Positions 46,039 to 58,538 of a DNA stretch of 64,000 nt are shown in pieces. The DNA lies in NCBI RefSeq assembly GCF_004337985.1, contig NC_043742.1, positions 1,846,176-1,910,175 of the forward strand. The letters are read 5' to 3'. The stretch's first letter is position 1; each line of letters begins with the position of its first letter. This stretch comes from Pyricularia pennisetigena. Taxonomy: Eukaryota; Ascomycota; Sordariomycetes; Magnaporthales; Pyriculariaceae. A program made the position numbers and the translations under genes. Below the pieces are notes generated by a model that saw nothing but the letters and a program-made list of their open reading frames with translations, searched no databases and was not told the origin of the DNA.

Positions 46039-48438
46039 TCAAATCCAAGTATTACCAGGCTCCACATGTCCCCCAAGCCCAACTACAAGACTAGAGCCGC
46101 TTGCCCCGAAACCGCTCCTTTTTAGTTCCTTGAGCGACCCGTCTGCACCTCCACTCGGTCTTTCGACAGGTGATGACTTGCTGCTTGTGGTGCGATTCTT
46201 AGAGCGCGGGCTCCAAATCTTGGTGAGGAAGCTTGTACTAGGCTGACGCTGACGTATCATACTCTCAGAGGCCGACAGTGAGCTAGCAGCCCACTCTGAC
46301 TCCGATACGCTCAAGGTACCGAAGGAGTGAATGGAAGGATTGGCTCTTCGATTCTTGGAAGATAGCGCAAAATTTGAGGAGAAATCCAGCTCATCTCCGA
46401 GCAGTTGCTTCGCTTTGGGACTGACTTTGCCTGCACCAGCGGTGTCTATATCCCGGCGTCGACGTTCCTCCTGCACTGGTGTCAGTGCCATTTGAAATTG
46501 TTCCTCTTCACCGAGCATACCACCTTTGGGGTCTCGCGGTACTACGCTCGAACCAAGATATCCTTGGCAGTCGGGTTGGTAGAAATCGGTAGATGATGCG
46601 ATAGAAATGGTGTCATAATCAGACCCAGAAACATCGGGGTTTTTGGCCAGTTTTCCCGTCTCTTGGGTTTTGAAGTCATTAAACGCCCTCTGGCCTGTTG
46701 ACGTTGACGTTTTGGACCTGGAAGACAACCATTCTGCAGGCAATGCTATAGCTGTCGTCTTGCGCGACCATCGGCGCCAGAGCTTGTCTTCCTTCTCCTT
46801 CATCTGCGAAAGCTCCACTCCTTTTGCTACACCAATTTCGAAGCTCTCGGAAACAAAAGATTCCCCATCAATATAGGGGAGCAGTGATGGAGTGATAGAG
46901 GGTGCTCGAGAAGAGACAGATGATCTTCTCGATGTCACTATCGAACCACGGGATGTTCGGGGATCGAGGTCGCCCGTTAGGTCGGGCGGAGGAAGCTCCG
47001 GTAACGGACGGCGCAGGAGAAAGTCGCAAGCTGCACTATCACGTAGTCTCTTGCTAGGTTGAGGAATTCGGTCACTAAAAGATCCTGCGGTGGGCGGCTC
47101 CAGCTGCGGCGGGCTGTTTAGTTGATAGTTTCTGGCACCAAAACTATTCCTTCTTCTCACTGTCGAGGTAGCGGGACCATGAGCTTGAGTATAATCAAAC
47201 AAACCGCTGTCCTCTTCGATAAGCATATAGGTTGATGCTCTAGGGGCGGAGCTGCTTCGGGAATGCTGATTGTGTGTTTGTTGGCGCTCCTTGTGGATGC
47301 CGCCCCCAAACTCCTCTAACTCTTCCCAAACAAACTTTGCAGATTCAAGATCAGCGGAGCCGAATGTATCCTCGGAATTTGATGTAAAAGCTTTGAGCTC
47401 ATCATGTGGGATGATGTGTAATTGTTTCAAGTTGTGCCACGAACGGTAATGGAAGTCAAAGGTTGCAAATGGGGCTTCTTTAGGGTCATAGAGATGGTAG
47501 TCGTAATAAGCTGCCTCCTCTGGTCTGTCCACCAGGCCGTCACTCAAGACGCTTGAAAATAGGTCAGCTAGAGAGACACATCAAAATGGGTTGTCTAGGG
47601 AAAGTTCTTACCCAACACCGTACCTGTCCTGACTGCGATACGGATCCAGAATGGGTGTACGGCCTGTTCTTCCCTTGGCCCTAAAGACCTGGACCTCAAT
47701 GAGTCCGCCATCATTGGCAACAGATTTGATACTGCCATTGTGGCTCAAAGATCCAACATCAGACAGGAACCAGAAGTACCTCGCCTCGATGCCGGGCTGC
47801 GTCATGACAGTCTTGCCGTCTTCAGAGAAATTTTGGTAATACCTGCCAGGTCCGTACAGAGCTCGGTAGGCTGAGCCGCTGGTGACTTTACGGAGATCAA
47901 TGCCCCAGGCGACGATATGACGACCGTTGATGAAGACCTTGAAGAAAAGGTATTTTGTTTCTGCGGCTTCGGGTGTAGGTGGGGGTATTTTGGTGACTCG
48001 GTAGTCAAAGAAGAACTTGGTGTCTGCCCAGTTTGGTCAGTGGTCATATTAAATGTCGAGTAGAAGCAGCTGGAAATGTGATATTAGATGGAACCAAGTG
48101 AGGAACGAGATATTCGGTGACTACCAAAAAGCGGCCGAGCAGCGTCGACCTCATCACTTGGCCGCCCCCAACGAGCCATCCTGATATTGCTCTGCAACGG
48201 CGGGGTAAGACGTCAGCAGACACTCACTTGGTTGGGATGGTACATAGACCGAAATTCGAGGGTTAGATTTGGGGGCACAAGACCGGCTAGCGGACCTTGC
48301 AAGTTTCTTGTCATCGGGCTCAGCAAGTCGATCTAGCCTGAACGAAGATCCATCAGGGTGCGGGAACTCCGGCAGGCATGCCGAACTACTATCTGTGATA
48401 GTGACGAGGGAGATTTCAATACCCCGAAAAGAAGGCAT
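46039..48438 (-). CDS. DUF7918-like fungal protein
   Basis: Predicted exons 48228-48438, 48023-... down to 47612, and 46039-47551 encode about 711 aa. The N-terminal ~240 residues start MPSFRGIEISLVT and include YVPSQP, then, after a 204-nt intron, TKFFFDYRVTK and LFFKVFINGRHIVAWGID. This resembles the fungal DUF7918 domain, of unknown function. The remaining ~450 residues are Ser-rich and low-complexity, probably disordered, with many SxxS and RRxS sites suited to phosphorylation. The long intron 1 is the least certain part: a shorter intron there runs into a stop. Intron 2 (47552-47611) has an AAG acceptor. Confidence 0.7.
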
Positions 48439-49130
48439 TAGAAAGACTGCATCAAAGCCAACGACGTGGGCTGGGAACTAAGGGCAGTATTGGCTCGAAT
48501 GCTGAAGCGTAGAGCTGATGATAGAAGTCTACAAGTGACCTGAGGGAAGAAATGTCAAAAGCAGCGTGTCTTGGAACAGACCGAGGGTTAAAAAAGTCTG
48601 GATTTTGGGCAGTTTTGCGCGAAAAATGGGAAACAAAGTGGGAGATTTTTGGCTCGTGGTCTGAGGAGGAAGGAACGAGTCTGCCGCCTATACTCAGCTC
48701 AAGCTGCAATCGGAGCAAGTCGAGCTCGTCATAGGCCCCAAAATGCGAACACTCCTGCTGAAATATGTCTTGCAGATAAAATTTCCACTTGCTGAAAGGT
48801 GAGGCCAAAGTGAATTTCACGCATAACCCGCTTGGGTTGGGACCCTGCGTTGATGGTTAACACCAACGCCGCAGCTTGCTTGATAACAAAACAAACAGAA
48901 CCCCCAATAACAAGCAAACAGGCGCGACGCTACACTTTGACCTGTAGCACGATACTCCACCAGACTTTGTTGTCATACCAGCGAACGAGAACAGCCCAAA
49001 ACATGTCTGCGTGTAAAAGAATGCTCCATCGGAATTGCGTGTCAACAGTTCTTTTTAGAATGTACACGGGAGCAAAACTTGTTCAGGATGGCTCCCTACC
49101 CACAGCTCCGTAGTAATAAAATCCTCCTGC
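48439..49130. other. Intergenic stretch
   Basis: About 0.7 kb between two same-strand genes. A 122-codon minus-strand ORF (48452-48820) lies directly upstream of the DUF7918-like start and is likely its 5' region rather than a gene. Confidence 0.4.
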
Positions 49131-49636
49131 TCATCGACCGAGCACCTTCTTCGTGTCTTCCTCCTTTCCTATTAAACCGAGATTCCGTATCTGCCCTGCC
49201 GTTGGCGGATCTTCCCTCGGGTTGGCATGCTCCGCCCTGCGGTATGCCAGCTGGAGGGCCTCGACGCGCGCACGCTATCCAGACTGATGTTAGCAATCCC
49301 GTGTATTTGGCGTATGACAATCCAGACTGGATAAGAACTGTGCACAAGGATCCATTGTGCATCGAAGGAGGATGAGGAAGCTGTCGCTGCGCACCTCTTT
49401 CTTGTGGTGAAGGCACTCGTAGTAGTCCTCAAGGGCCGGGGCACACTTCTTCTTGCCCGAGTCATCCTCGCCGGAAGTGTTGACGACGTAGCAGGCGAGC
49501 AATTCCTGCCAGAAGGGGAAGCAGCGGGAGGGACCTGGTTTGTTGTCGTCAATTGCCGAGCTCGAGCACACATTCGGGAGTCAATTGACCCTTGAGCTGG
49601 TCACCTACCCCCGGTAAGGCCGTATCCTGACGCCAT
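49131..49636 (-). CDS. Complex I accessory subunit, NDUFS5 / 15 kDa type
   Basis: Three exons, 49609-49636, 49395-49534 and 49131-49274, encode 103 aa. The protein starts MASGYGLTGGPSRCFPFWQ. It contains two C-x9-C motifs (CFPFWQELLAC and CAPALEDYYEC) in a CHCH fold, then a basic helical region and a C-terminus ending KKVLGR. This is the intermembrane-space NDUFS5-type (15 kDa) subunit of NADH:ubiquinone oxidoreductase, which is oxidatively folded by Mia40. It is divergent from SEC39. Confidence 0.9.
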
Positions 49637-50146
49637 GACAAGTGTTGTGAAGCTCCCTGCAGCGATTGGGAGAGGCTAGCGGATTGATGTGGCGTGGTGA
49701 GGTTGCGATTGACAAGAGGTCGGCAGTCAAGTTACGGCTTCGGGGACCGTGAATTGGGCGGAGCTTGCCTCGCGCCGCCGATTTCCATCCTAAGGCCACC
49801 AGACTAGCGACGTCAGGGGTGGCCATGAATGTGCGTGCCCGTCTGCGCCACAACCAAAGCTCGATCACTAGCCACACTTTTTTGTCAACCGCCCCACGTC
49901 GATGATTGATTGCATGCCACTTTGGTGCTTTGGGAACTGGCCCGATGGATAACACCAAGCTACGTACTACCACGACAAAGCTTATGTGCCGAATAGGATC
50001 CCGTACATCAAGTCCGGAATTAACCTCTCTTAGTGAACCCGAAATCAATAAAAGACGCTGCAGACATGCGAAGCTCATGACAAGGCGATTTTTCATCCAT
50101 ACAGAGCTCTGAGCGCCATGAAAAGTACCTCTAAAAGGCAGGCAAC
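49637..50146. promoter_or_regulatory. Divergent promoter, NDUFS5-type / Sec39
   Basis: 510 bp between divergent starts. An overlapping minus-strand ORF (49605-50234) is not supported as a gene. No clear TATA box. Confidence 0.4.
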
Positions 50147-53114
50147 ATGTCGGTCCCTTCGGCGCCCCATATTGTCCTGCTGGCTGCCCACCTAGCTGCC
50201 AAAGCCGATATTCCCGCCCTGTCATACCTGGCATCGTTGCATGACCAGATACTGCGCAAGGAGTTGCTACTGCGCATTATTCTTACATATCTTCCCGAAA
50301 CCGTACGGAGCGCCGAGTATGTCGACTTGGTGGCACAAATCGAATCTGGCCAGTACCCCTCTCCAGACGACCCTGACCGCAGCTCCGTCGAGTTCGATGC
50401 ACCCCATATAGAAGGGCTATCGGACGAGCAGGCCGTAAAGAAGGCTAAAAAGCTTCAGCTGCTCAAGCTGTCTTGGGAGGATGCGCCGGCCGAGATCGAT
50501 CCTGAAGACCACCTGTCGCTCTTTCTCCTCCGGCGCGCATACCGGGTCGATGAGGAGGCTGGACTACTGAACGAGATCCCGTGGCTGTTTGCCCCCTTCA
50601 TGGACCATTCCCCATACCTAAGAACATGGTTTATTTCAGTCCTCACGCCGCTCTTGAGGCGCAATTGCGAATACTATCTTGGCGATCCTGTCCCTCACAC
50701 TCTTGCCGAGTTTGAACGCCTTCCCGACCGTGTAGCCGCTAGGCTCCTCCTTTCTCAGACCGGCGTTTCCAAGGACGACCAGCAGTACGCATCCGTAGGC
50801 AGGGATCTGCGAGGCCTGGTCAGCCCCTGGCTCTACAACGACTCCAGGTGGACAAGTCGACAACACGGCCTCATACCCAAGGGAGATCAGGAACAGCTGG
50901 CGAAACCAGATGAACTCTGCCCAGGATGGGAGGAGGTTCTTCAATGGATCGTCAGCCAGGCCTCTGGATCCTGGAAGGTCGCAGTCAGCGCTATAGAACA
51001 GTGGGACGGTCCAGGGGATGCAGACCTTGGCGCCTATGAGGGTACAGCATGGCTGGAGGAGGAAGAGCAACAGTACATGGAACGCAGGTATGCGCGGGCT
51101 GCGCTGGCCTCGGCTTATGTCGTCCCAGAAGCATCGGTGGATGCATTGGAGGGCGTTCACGGTATAGTAGAAAAAATCATGTCACTTCTTGATGAGGATC
51201 CTGCACCACCTCTGCCCACCGCCGCATCATTACTGTCACCCATGCCGAAAGACCTTCTTGAAAGCTGCAGGGACGGCATAATGGCTCCGAAAAACGCGGA
51301 GCATCTTCGCGGGGATCTCCTTGACGAAGCGAACCCGCTTACGAAGCCTGCCTCGGCTCCGGTACAGCTTCTCTACGCAACGTGCCTCAGCGCTTATATT
51401 TTAACCAGAGCGGGCAGCCCATGCACTATTAAGCGGGCTGCCGACCTTTGTTTGATGCAAAATGAGCGTGATCAAAAGGCAGAGGCAATGAAACTCATAC
51501 ATGCGGTTTGTGGCGGCAACGCCCTGAAATCAGACGACAAGTATTGGATCCGAGCGAGGAACGAAATATCATGGCTTCGCGACTGGGGGGCAGAAGAGTA
51601 CGGCGCACCGTCTTCTGTCGATGGGTGCGGAGTTTTTGGCCGGGTGAATAGGGAGTTTCTCGAAATTGAAATTCTCAAAGGCCTTCTAAACAACACCAGT
51701 ATGGACTCCCATTGATGGCAAATCCATCGAAATGTACTAACAATCACACTACAGGGTATTCTCTTGCGCGGTCGTTATATGAAGACTCGCCAGATGCGCC
51801 AATACCACAGAAAGCGCTTCAGGACACGATATTTGCTGCGGCCATGAACGCATACGACAATGCTTCCAACCCCAACAGGACAAGGGGTGGATTGAAGAAG
51901 TGTAATGACATGTATGTTTACTCCACGACACCAAGTCCATCAATACTCAGACAAAGATCAACCTAACATCCAAAAGCATCAATGCTTTCCCTAAAACAAT
52001 AAAAATGTCAACACCGGCTGCCCAGAGGCTAGAAGCACTCCTCAAAGCCACCCACTCTCTGAGCGACTACAGACTAGTCTTGAAGCAGGGTGAGCCGTTC
52101 ACGCCAGTCGTGATGCGCGTACATCCCGACCCCATCTCTATTATCGCCAGGGTCCTCGAACAAAATCCAAAGAGCTACACCAACATTCAAGGTCTGATTG
52201 ACCTGGGCAATCACATGGTTGAAGCGGGTCTGACCGTCCGCGACCAGCACGGCCAGTCGATTCTAACGCCAGAGCTAAAGCCAATCGAGCGATCTATGGC
52301 AGAGAAGCGCATCACGGCAATGTGCGTGGATGCGGCCTTGACCGAAGATGACTTTGAGACGGCATACTCGTACGTCGTGAACCGGCTAGCGTCCATAGCA
52401 TCCCCGGCAGCTGGCAAGGATGCCATAGTGGATGAATGGTCTTGGAAAGCGGCCCTCCAGGCCGGCAAGTACCGGCGCACGGCAAAGACACTGCGACCAA
52501 CACACATCGGCAACACCTCCAGCAACCCAGAGATTCGACACTTGGAGCAGCGCATCGAGTGTCTCTCTACGGCGCTCCGCATAGCCCCAGCCTCCACCCT
52601 ACAGGAGATCTTGAACACCTTCCGTCGCTGCGAGGAGGAGCTCGACGTGGCCGTGCGCGCCGAGGCAGAATCTGAGAATGCGTGGGACGACAAGGGGGAT
52701 TTGACCACCATGCCGGGTGGGTACTCGGCCACTGCCGCCTCCAACACCACCACACGATCACAGCCCACCAGCTTCTCGTCCGCGGCGCGGAGCAACCAGA
52801 CAGAAGAAAGTCCGCTGTCGCTCTTCGACTTGTCCCGCGCCACCGCGCGTGCAGCCTCGAGGAACTTCTCCGCCCTGTCAAGCCTGAAGCGGTCCGGGCA
52901 GCAAGCGGCCAGGTCCTCGACCGACCACAATGACTCGTCGCTCGCCAGCTCCATAGGCTCACTGCATGACGGAACTGCCGACTCGGCGGATCACCCGCGG
53001 GCAAGGAAGCGGGACCAGCTGAGGGAGGCGGCGCTTGGTTCGCTCGTCAGTGGTGTTGGCTGGTTGGTTGGTGCGCCGCCTGTTGATCGGGGCCAGGGTG
53101 CTGACAAGGGCTGA
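50147..53114 (+). CDS. SEC39: Sec39-domain protein, Dsl1 tethering complex subunit
   Basis: Three exons, 50147-51698, 51755-51911 and 51977-53114, encode 948 aa. The start MSVPSAPHIVLLAAHLAAKADIPALSYLA and the long alpha-helical repeat body match the Sec39/NAG family. Sec39 is an ER-membrane-associated part of the Dsl1 complex that tethers COPI vesicles returning from the Golgi. Intron 1 (56 nt) has a perfect TACTAAC branch site. The last ~150 residues are Ser/Thr-rich and disordered, ending in a basic/Gly segment. Splicing at the two introns joins what would otherwise be separate ORFs. Confidence 0.9.
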
Positions 53115-53394
53115 AAGATGGAGGTGGGATAGAGAGCAAGAGATGATGTCATGGTTGTTATAAAGGCCAGCAGTATAGACAAAGATTCGATTCACGTTTT
53201 ACATATCAGTGACAATGATCAAGATGGCTGCTTGGGAGCTTATACGTTTTCCCGGTGATGGTTCATTATATTCTGCACATGTTAGATGGTTCTGCGGTCA
53301 CACTTTAGTCTACTGGTGACGATGGCGAGCAACCAAGACAAAACAGAGGGAAGCAAGAAAGATGAAAAGGCAAAAATAAAGTCAGGTTCAAACT

Positions 53395-54915
53395 CTACTC
53401 AAAAAGAAGGAGCCTGGCTTTAACCACGACCCAATTCAGAAAGCCAGCCTTCCAAGCCGCGCTCTCTCTATATATCTTGTCCAACTCACTGGCTAGGTAT
53501 ACATCCATCTCCTCCCCCATCTTTCTCCTCTTGCTTTCTCTATCACTCGACGCGTCGGGGCCTCCCGTGCCGCCCAGCCAGCGATCACCGTCACCATGGC
53601 TGTGCTGCCTTTCGCTCTCTCGCTTCCTCTTCGTTGAATTGGATTCCAGTCGCTGGTCAGAACGAGTGTTCCCTTGGTATGTATTCAATTGCTGATCAGG
53701 ACAAACGCCCGGGGGAGACGGATTCACCGGCAGATCAAAGCGGGGCGGGCCTAGGGATGGATTCCACCGCCGGTCAAGATGGATGGAACATGGGGGTGGC
53801 GGCCGTGTCCCGCCGACAATCCTCACCGGGTTCACCAGCGGTGGAGATTGCCCATCTCCATTCTTGTTCGAAACGGCGTCCAGAACAACGGCTTCAGAAG
53901 CCGTTGGATCCGGGTGCCGGACAGCGCCTTCGTAAGACTGCATCGACTCGACACCGGTATCTCCTCGCAGCGTCTGCTGGTATGCCCACTCCGCATACCG
54001 CTCGGCCTCGGCTATCTCGGGATCAGCAACACCCGTCGCGCCAGCGAGCAAGTTTCTCCACGGACTCGCCTCCACCAGTTCGATCTCCCTCCTCAGCACC
54101 CCAGCGTGATGCTGCGCCCTGGCGAGTTCGTCCTGCACGGGCTTTAGCTCCCGGCCGGCGGTTTCCTTCTTCTTGATGCTCCGGGTCATCCAGAGCAGCA
54201 GCCTCGCACACGTGGGCGTGTTGTGCGGCAGGGCTTGCATACTTGCCAGCCCGATGGTTGGGTCCTGGGCGTGCCACGCCTCTATCGTTCCGGCGAGGTG
54301 TTGCATAGCGCCCGCCTCGGCTCGCTTCCAGTTCGCCTCCCGGCCCTTGAGAATCTTGACCCGATCCTCTATCTTGCCTATGCTTTGCTTCAACTTCTCC
54401 TCCTTCGCAGTAGAGGGTGCCGAGGCCGTGCTCGACGACTCGCCTGCCGGGCGTCCATGGTTGATGATCCTCCTCGGATTGCCACTCGGTATTTGGTCCC
54501 GGCTCCACATCTGCACCGAGTCTGCCGTTTCCTCCCGCCTCATCGTGTGGTTCGCCGACTGCCGTGCCGACTGCACCAAATATCGACCCCATGAGTTCCT
54601 CGCCGCAGTCCGACGTCCAAGGCCAGGCACCCCTTTATAATCTTCGTCTTCCTCTTCCGACTGCGAAGACGGCGGTCTCAAGTCCTCCAAGCCAGGGTTG
54701 AGATTAGGATCGTCCCACTCCAACATTGGTTGTCTGCGGGCGTTGGGACGGGCGGAGCGTCGCCGCCGTCTTGCGGGCGTGACTTTGGTTTGGGTCCTGC
54801 ACAGGCGGGCACCGTCATTGTTCGTTTTGTTGAGGAGTATCGCATCAGATTCCTCCATTGGTTCCGATGCCTCACGACCGTATTTCTTGCGATTCCAAGT
54901 CGATGACCGCGACAT
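53395..54915 (-). CDS. Basic coiled-coil protein, orphan
   Basis: An open single exon of 506 aa from the ATG at 54915 (MSRSSTWNRKKYGRE). The frame continues upstream to 55002 without an ATG and follows a good polypyrimidine-CAG acceptor, so an upstream exon is possible. The N-terminal part has a basic cluster (ARRRRRSARPNARR) and an acidic stretch (SEEEDED). A heptad-like coiled coil lies near residues 170-320 (KEEKLKQSIGKIEDRVKILKG... ). The Pro-rich linker is followed by KRKRESERQ and ESKRRKMGEE, two nuclear-localisation-like clusters. The C-terminus is hydrophobic and basic. I do not recognise a family. It is convergent with SEC39. Confidence 0.62.
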   Translation of the reverse strand: MSRSSTWNRKKYGREASEPMEESDAILLNKTNNDGARLCRTQTKVTPARRRRRSARPNARRQPMLEWDDPNLNPGLEDLRPPSSQSEEEDEDYKGVPGLGRRTAARNSWGRYLVQSARQSANHTMRREETADSVQMWSRDQIPSGNPRRIINHGRPAGESSSTASAPSTAKEEKLKQSIGKIEDRVKILKGREANWKRAEAGAMQHLAGTIEAWHAQDPTIGLASMQALPHNTPTCARLLLWMTRSIKKKETAGRELKPVQDELARAQHHAGVLRREIELVEASPWRNLLAGATGVADPEIAEAERYAEWAYQQTLRGDTGVESMQSYEGAVRHPDPTASEAVVLDAVSNKNGDGQSPPLVNPVRIVGGTRPPPPCSIHLDRRWNPSLGPPRFDLPVNPSPPGVCPDQQLNTYQGNTRSDQRLESNSTKRKRESERQHSHGDGDRWLGGTGGPDASSDRESKRRKMGEEMDVYLASELDKIYRESAAWKAGFLNWVVVKARLLLFE

Positions 54916-57072
54916 GAACTGCGCTGGTTCTCCTCGTTCTCTTGTTGTCGGGAGTGGTCGGTTCGCTTGATGAGATTCTGCGCCTGAAAAATGACAACAC
55001 AATGAGAATGGACAGGTTTAGTCGTCTGTAGGAACTATCATAGAGTTGCTGAGTATCTCGTCAAGTTGCAGTTGTTGATTGTTGCGATGATGCAGCAGAT
55101 GCTGTGAGCACAAGAGGGAAACAACGAGGGGGAAACATGGTGATACTGTTCGGCACAACGCCCTAGGTCACCGGACCGGCTCTGTTCCATTGTCTGCATA
55201 CTCTGTTTCTTTGTTCAGAACGGATACATCCGGACTTGCTGTGCTGTATGCGGTGTCCTTTGTTGCACTCCATTTGTATGGTTGCGGCATGTTACAGCAT
55301 ATAGGTGATTGCGCAGGCAGACCAAAGACGTGATCGCTCTCAGGCTGTTGAGCCGCTGACGAAGGAACGAGACGGTTGCAATTAACTCCTGGGGAAAATT
55401 GTCGGACAAGACAAAGAAGAGTGTTGCGCACTCGTGGGATTCGAGATATCTGAGCAAGGAAAAGTCACGGTTTAGGAAAATTAAAAGACAATGAAATGCG
55501 TGAGCGACGCTTGCAAGAAATCCACTAGATTAGCGTTTGTATTAGTATTGATACTCTATATTTTTAGTGCTGGCGTACTTCCAACCATGTCATCTCGCTG
55601 GCCGATTTGATTGACATTATCATGGTTTAGTCTGATGGGGAGATCAAATAACTCTCCCGAGTTTCCTCAACAAGATGCCTCGGATCAATGAAGCAGGCTT
55701 GTCAAACTATGGTTCAAGCTGCTGCTGAGTATGCCATTGCTGCAAGGGAGGAATGGAAAATTGAGCGATGAGAAATAGCTCTGCCGAAAGCAGTCAGATT
55801 CCCTGGCCATTGCGCCAAGACGGTAACGCCACATTCCAACCCTAGCTAGCCGAAGACAGACAGTGGGCATGTCTTGGTGACGACTGTAACCTATTCCAAA
55901 TTGCATGTCAACTTCACTATTTCAAGGTGCAGAAGGGGGTAATACCGTTTTACTGCGTCTCTTAAACACTCTGGTCGCGTGGAGTGATTTGATGACCAGT
56001 GTTCTTAAATGCTATCATCTTTGGACATGCTGAAATCCAAAAGAATAATCGAAGCTGTTGATGGATGCAATGGATGTGGAGGTTCTTTCAAGGTTGCCAA
56101 TATGTATGTGCAGTGAGGCGTGGTTTGGAATTGACATATCGAACTCGGACTAGGATAATCAACTGTTGAAAACTGGCGACTTTGTACTAGTCTAGGTGAT
56201 TACCTTGGACGGCAAGGGCAGGCCGAATTAATACGCCAAGGGTGATGCGCTTGGTGGTTTCACAGGGGTTGGGGTCGCGCGAGTTATGTATGGAATGGTG
56301 CGTGGCGTGTGCTCCCTCTCTTCGGCTGACGGTGACAATGGTGTATGGTCTTGATTCCTTCAAAAGAAGTACTGGTACTGGTGCGGCGGGAAGTCTACGG
56401 CGGGGCTCCCATCATTTCGACTGGACGTAATTGCTGACATGGGAACAGAGATAGAGACGAAAGCTGATGCGTCCTAGTATCCGAAAGACGACGAGAAAAA
56501 AAAAAGAGATATAATCGTACAGATGGTTCAGTGGATGTTGACTTCTTGACCTTTCTTGCCGCTTGGATTTGCTGCAAAACCCATGTCCGAAATTAAATCC
56601 TCGGTTTCGAATCCGAAGCAAGCCGACAAATGATGCGTAAAGGAAATCCAACGGGGCGAGCAGTAACTTCAAGAGCCAGAATGTCGATCACACTTCTCCC
56701 TCTAGGTCGAAATGGTGACCGGCACAAAAATGGCCATAGGTCTGAACCATGTAAATTGCCGGTGCCATTGTCGTCCTCAGGAAGACTGTGAAGCTATTAA
56801 GGCTCTTTTTTTTTTTGATGGTGTTGACTGGGGGGTGCAAGACAGATTAGGTGCTGGCTGGGGAGATTTGCTGTAAAAAAATTCCAGAGACGCAATTTTG
56901 GGGTTGCCCGAATTTCCTGTTGTTTCCCTGATACAGAAATGAAAAAATAGATAATGCTGATTCCTACTCGTCGACACATTGTTGCTCAATCTAGCGTTCC
57001 TCGCCAGGATTTTTTTGTTTTAACGACGATCTGCTACCGATATTTCCATGTTAGAATGTTGTCATGTACGCA
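54916..57072. other. Intergenic stretch, 2.2 kb
   Basis: Contains possible 5' exon(s) of the orphan gene and the 3' region of the Tra2-like gene. Minor A/T runs lie near 56497 and 56807. No gene is supported among short ORFs. Confidence 0.4.
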
Positions 57073-58408
57073 TTATCCAACAAGTTCGGAATGTAACCCA
57101 CCGTAGGAATCACGGGGCTCGCCACGAGGGCCATCATAGCCAGCTGCAGGTGGCTCCCTGGAACGAGGTCCTTCGCGGTCGCGATCGAAGCGATCACCAC
57201 CGCGCTCGCGCTCACGATCCATGGGAGGACGGCGGTCGTCACGGGGGCCGCCATAGCCGCGGTCACCACCACGGTCGTCACGGTAGCGGTCGCGTCCACC
57301 GTAGCCATCGTCGCGATCGCGGCGGTCGAAGCGGTCATCGCGGGGACCACCGCCATTGCGATCGTAACCACGGTCATAGCCACGGTCGTCACGGTAGCCA
57401 CGCTGGTCGCGATCGTCATTGCGACGATCATAGCCGCGGTAACGGTACGGGTCGTCGCGACCACCACCATAGCCACCGCCGCCATATCCGCCACGGCGAC
57501 GATCGTCGAAGCGTCCACCGCGGCCACCACCACCTTCTGATCGGGGTGAATAACGAATTAGTCGGCGTGAACAGAAAAAAAAAGAGAAAAAAAAAAAAAA
57601 GAAACCCAAAATCAACGTAACATGAAAACATACCACGCTTGGGAGGACCAAAGTATTTGCCGGGTGTGGGTGTCCTAGGACGAGCACGACGGGCCTTCTC
57701 GATGCTCAGAGTACGACCTTCAAGCTCCTCGCCCTGGAGGCCCTCCTTGGCAGCATCGGCCTGGTCAGAGGTAACCATCTTCACGAAGCCGAAGCCACGA
57801 GACTCCCTTGTGTGCGGATCGCGCATGATCTGGCACTTCTCAACCTCTCCATATTTCTCAAACATGCGGGTCACTTCAGCCTCAGTAAGGCGTGGGTGAA
57901 TGCCAGTGACGAAGAGATTAGAGCCCGGGTTAATGGCATCTCCATCACCATCCCTGCCGCCGCCGTTGTCTCGAGGAGGAGCTCTGTAACAAAGGGATAG
58001 CCTGTTAGCGACACTTCCATCGCATGGGTAAACGAGGTAGATGATGGAGATACGATACGTACCGGTCGCGCTCACGGTCGCGGTCACCGTTGGCGGGAGA
58101 CGCAGAACGACGGCGCTCAGTTACTTCGTCATGACGAGGGGACGCGCTGCGACGTTCGTCGTAGGTGCGAGCAGGCTCTTCTGTATGTCGATTGGCGGCT
58201 TGTCAGAATCAATTGAGTTGAAGTCTCGAGGCAGTTGCAACTCCAGCCACGGCTGGGAGAATCGAATTGAGAAAATGAGTCAAAGCAGTATCAATTCCAG
58301 AGCATCAATTCCGCTAGGCGAGCGCGTCATGATGATGGGCATCTGAATCGAACAAGTCGGATATCCAGACGTCGATTGTGTTTGGCTATGGCGAATCAAG
58401 AACCACAG

Positions 58409-58445
<37 letters not shown>

Positions 58446-58538
58446 GTTGACGCGGGTTCAATAGAAGGGATGGGGTCGGGACGAACCATCAAACCGATCC
58501 ACATTCGCGGAGTCGTAGTCCATCGAAGTAGACGCCAT
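57073..58538 (-). CDS. Tra2-like RRM protein with RGG/RGY-rich tail
   Basis: Four exons, 58487-58538, 58063-58180, 57634-57983 and 57073-57536, encode about 327 aa. The start is MASTSMDYDSANVDRFDG, then a short SR-like part (ERRRSASP). An RRM follows with RNP2 (NLFVTGI) and RNP1 (RGFGFVKM). After that a linker (TPTPGKYFGPPKRG) resembling transformer-2 leads to ~150 residues of Gly/Arg/Asp/Tyr repeats. This fits a splicing regulator of the Tra2 type that binds GAA-rich RNA. Intron 1 (306 nt) contains a T35 tract on the transcript strand and intron 3 another long pyrimidine run. Confidence 0.88.
58409..58443 (+). repeat. A35 homopolymer in Tra2-like intron 1 (U35 in the transcript)
   Basis: Run of 35 A on the plus strand, hence U35 in the minus-strand pre-mRNA, about 43 nt after the 5' splice site of intron 1. 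Confidence 0.95.

Noticed and set aside
48452..48820. 122-codon minus-strand ORF upstream of the DUF7918-like gene
   Set aside because: Sits in its probable 5' region; no domain or plausible splice into it.
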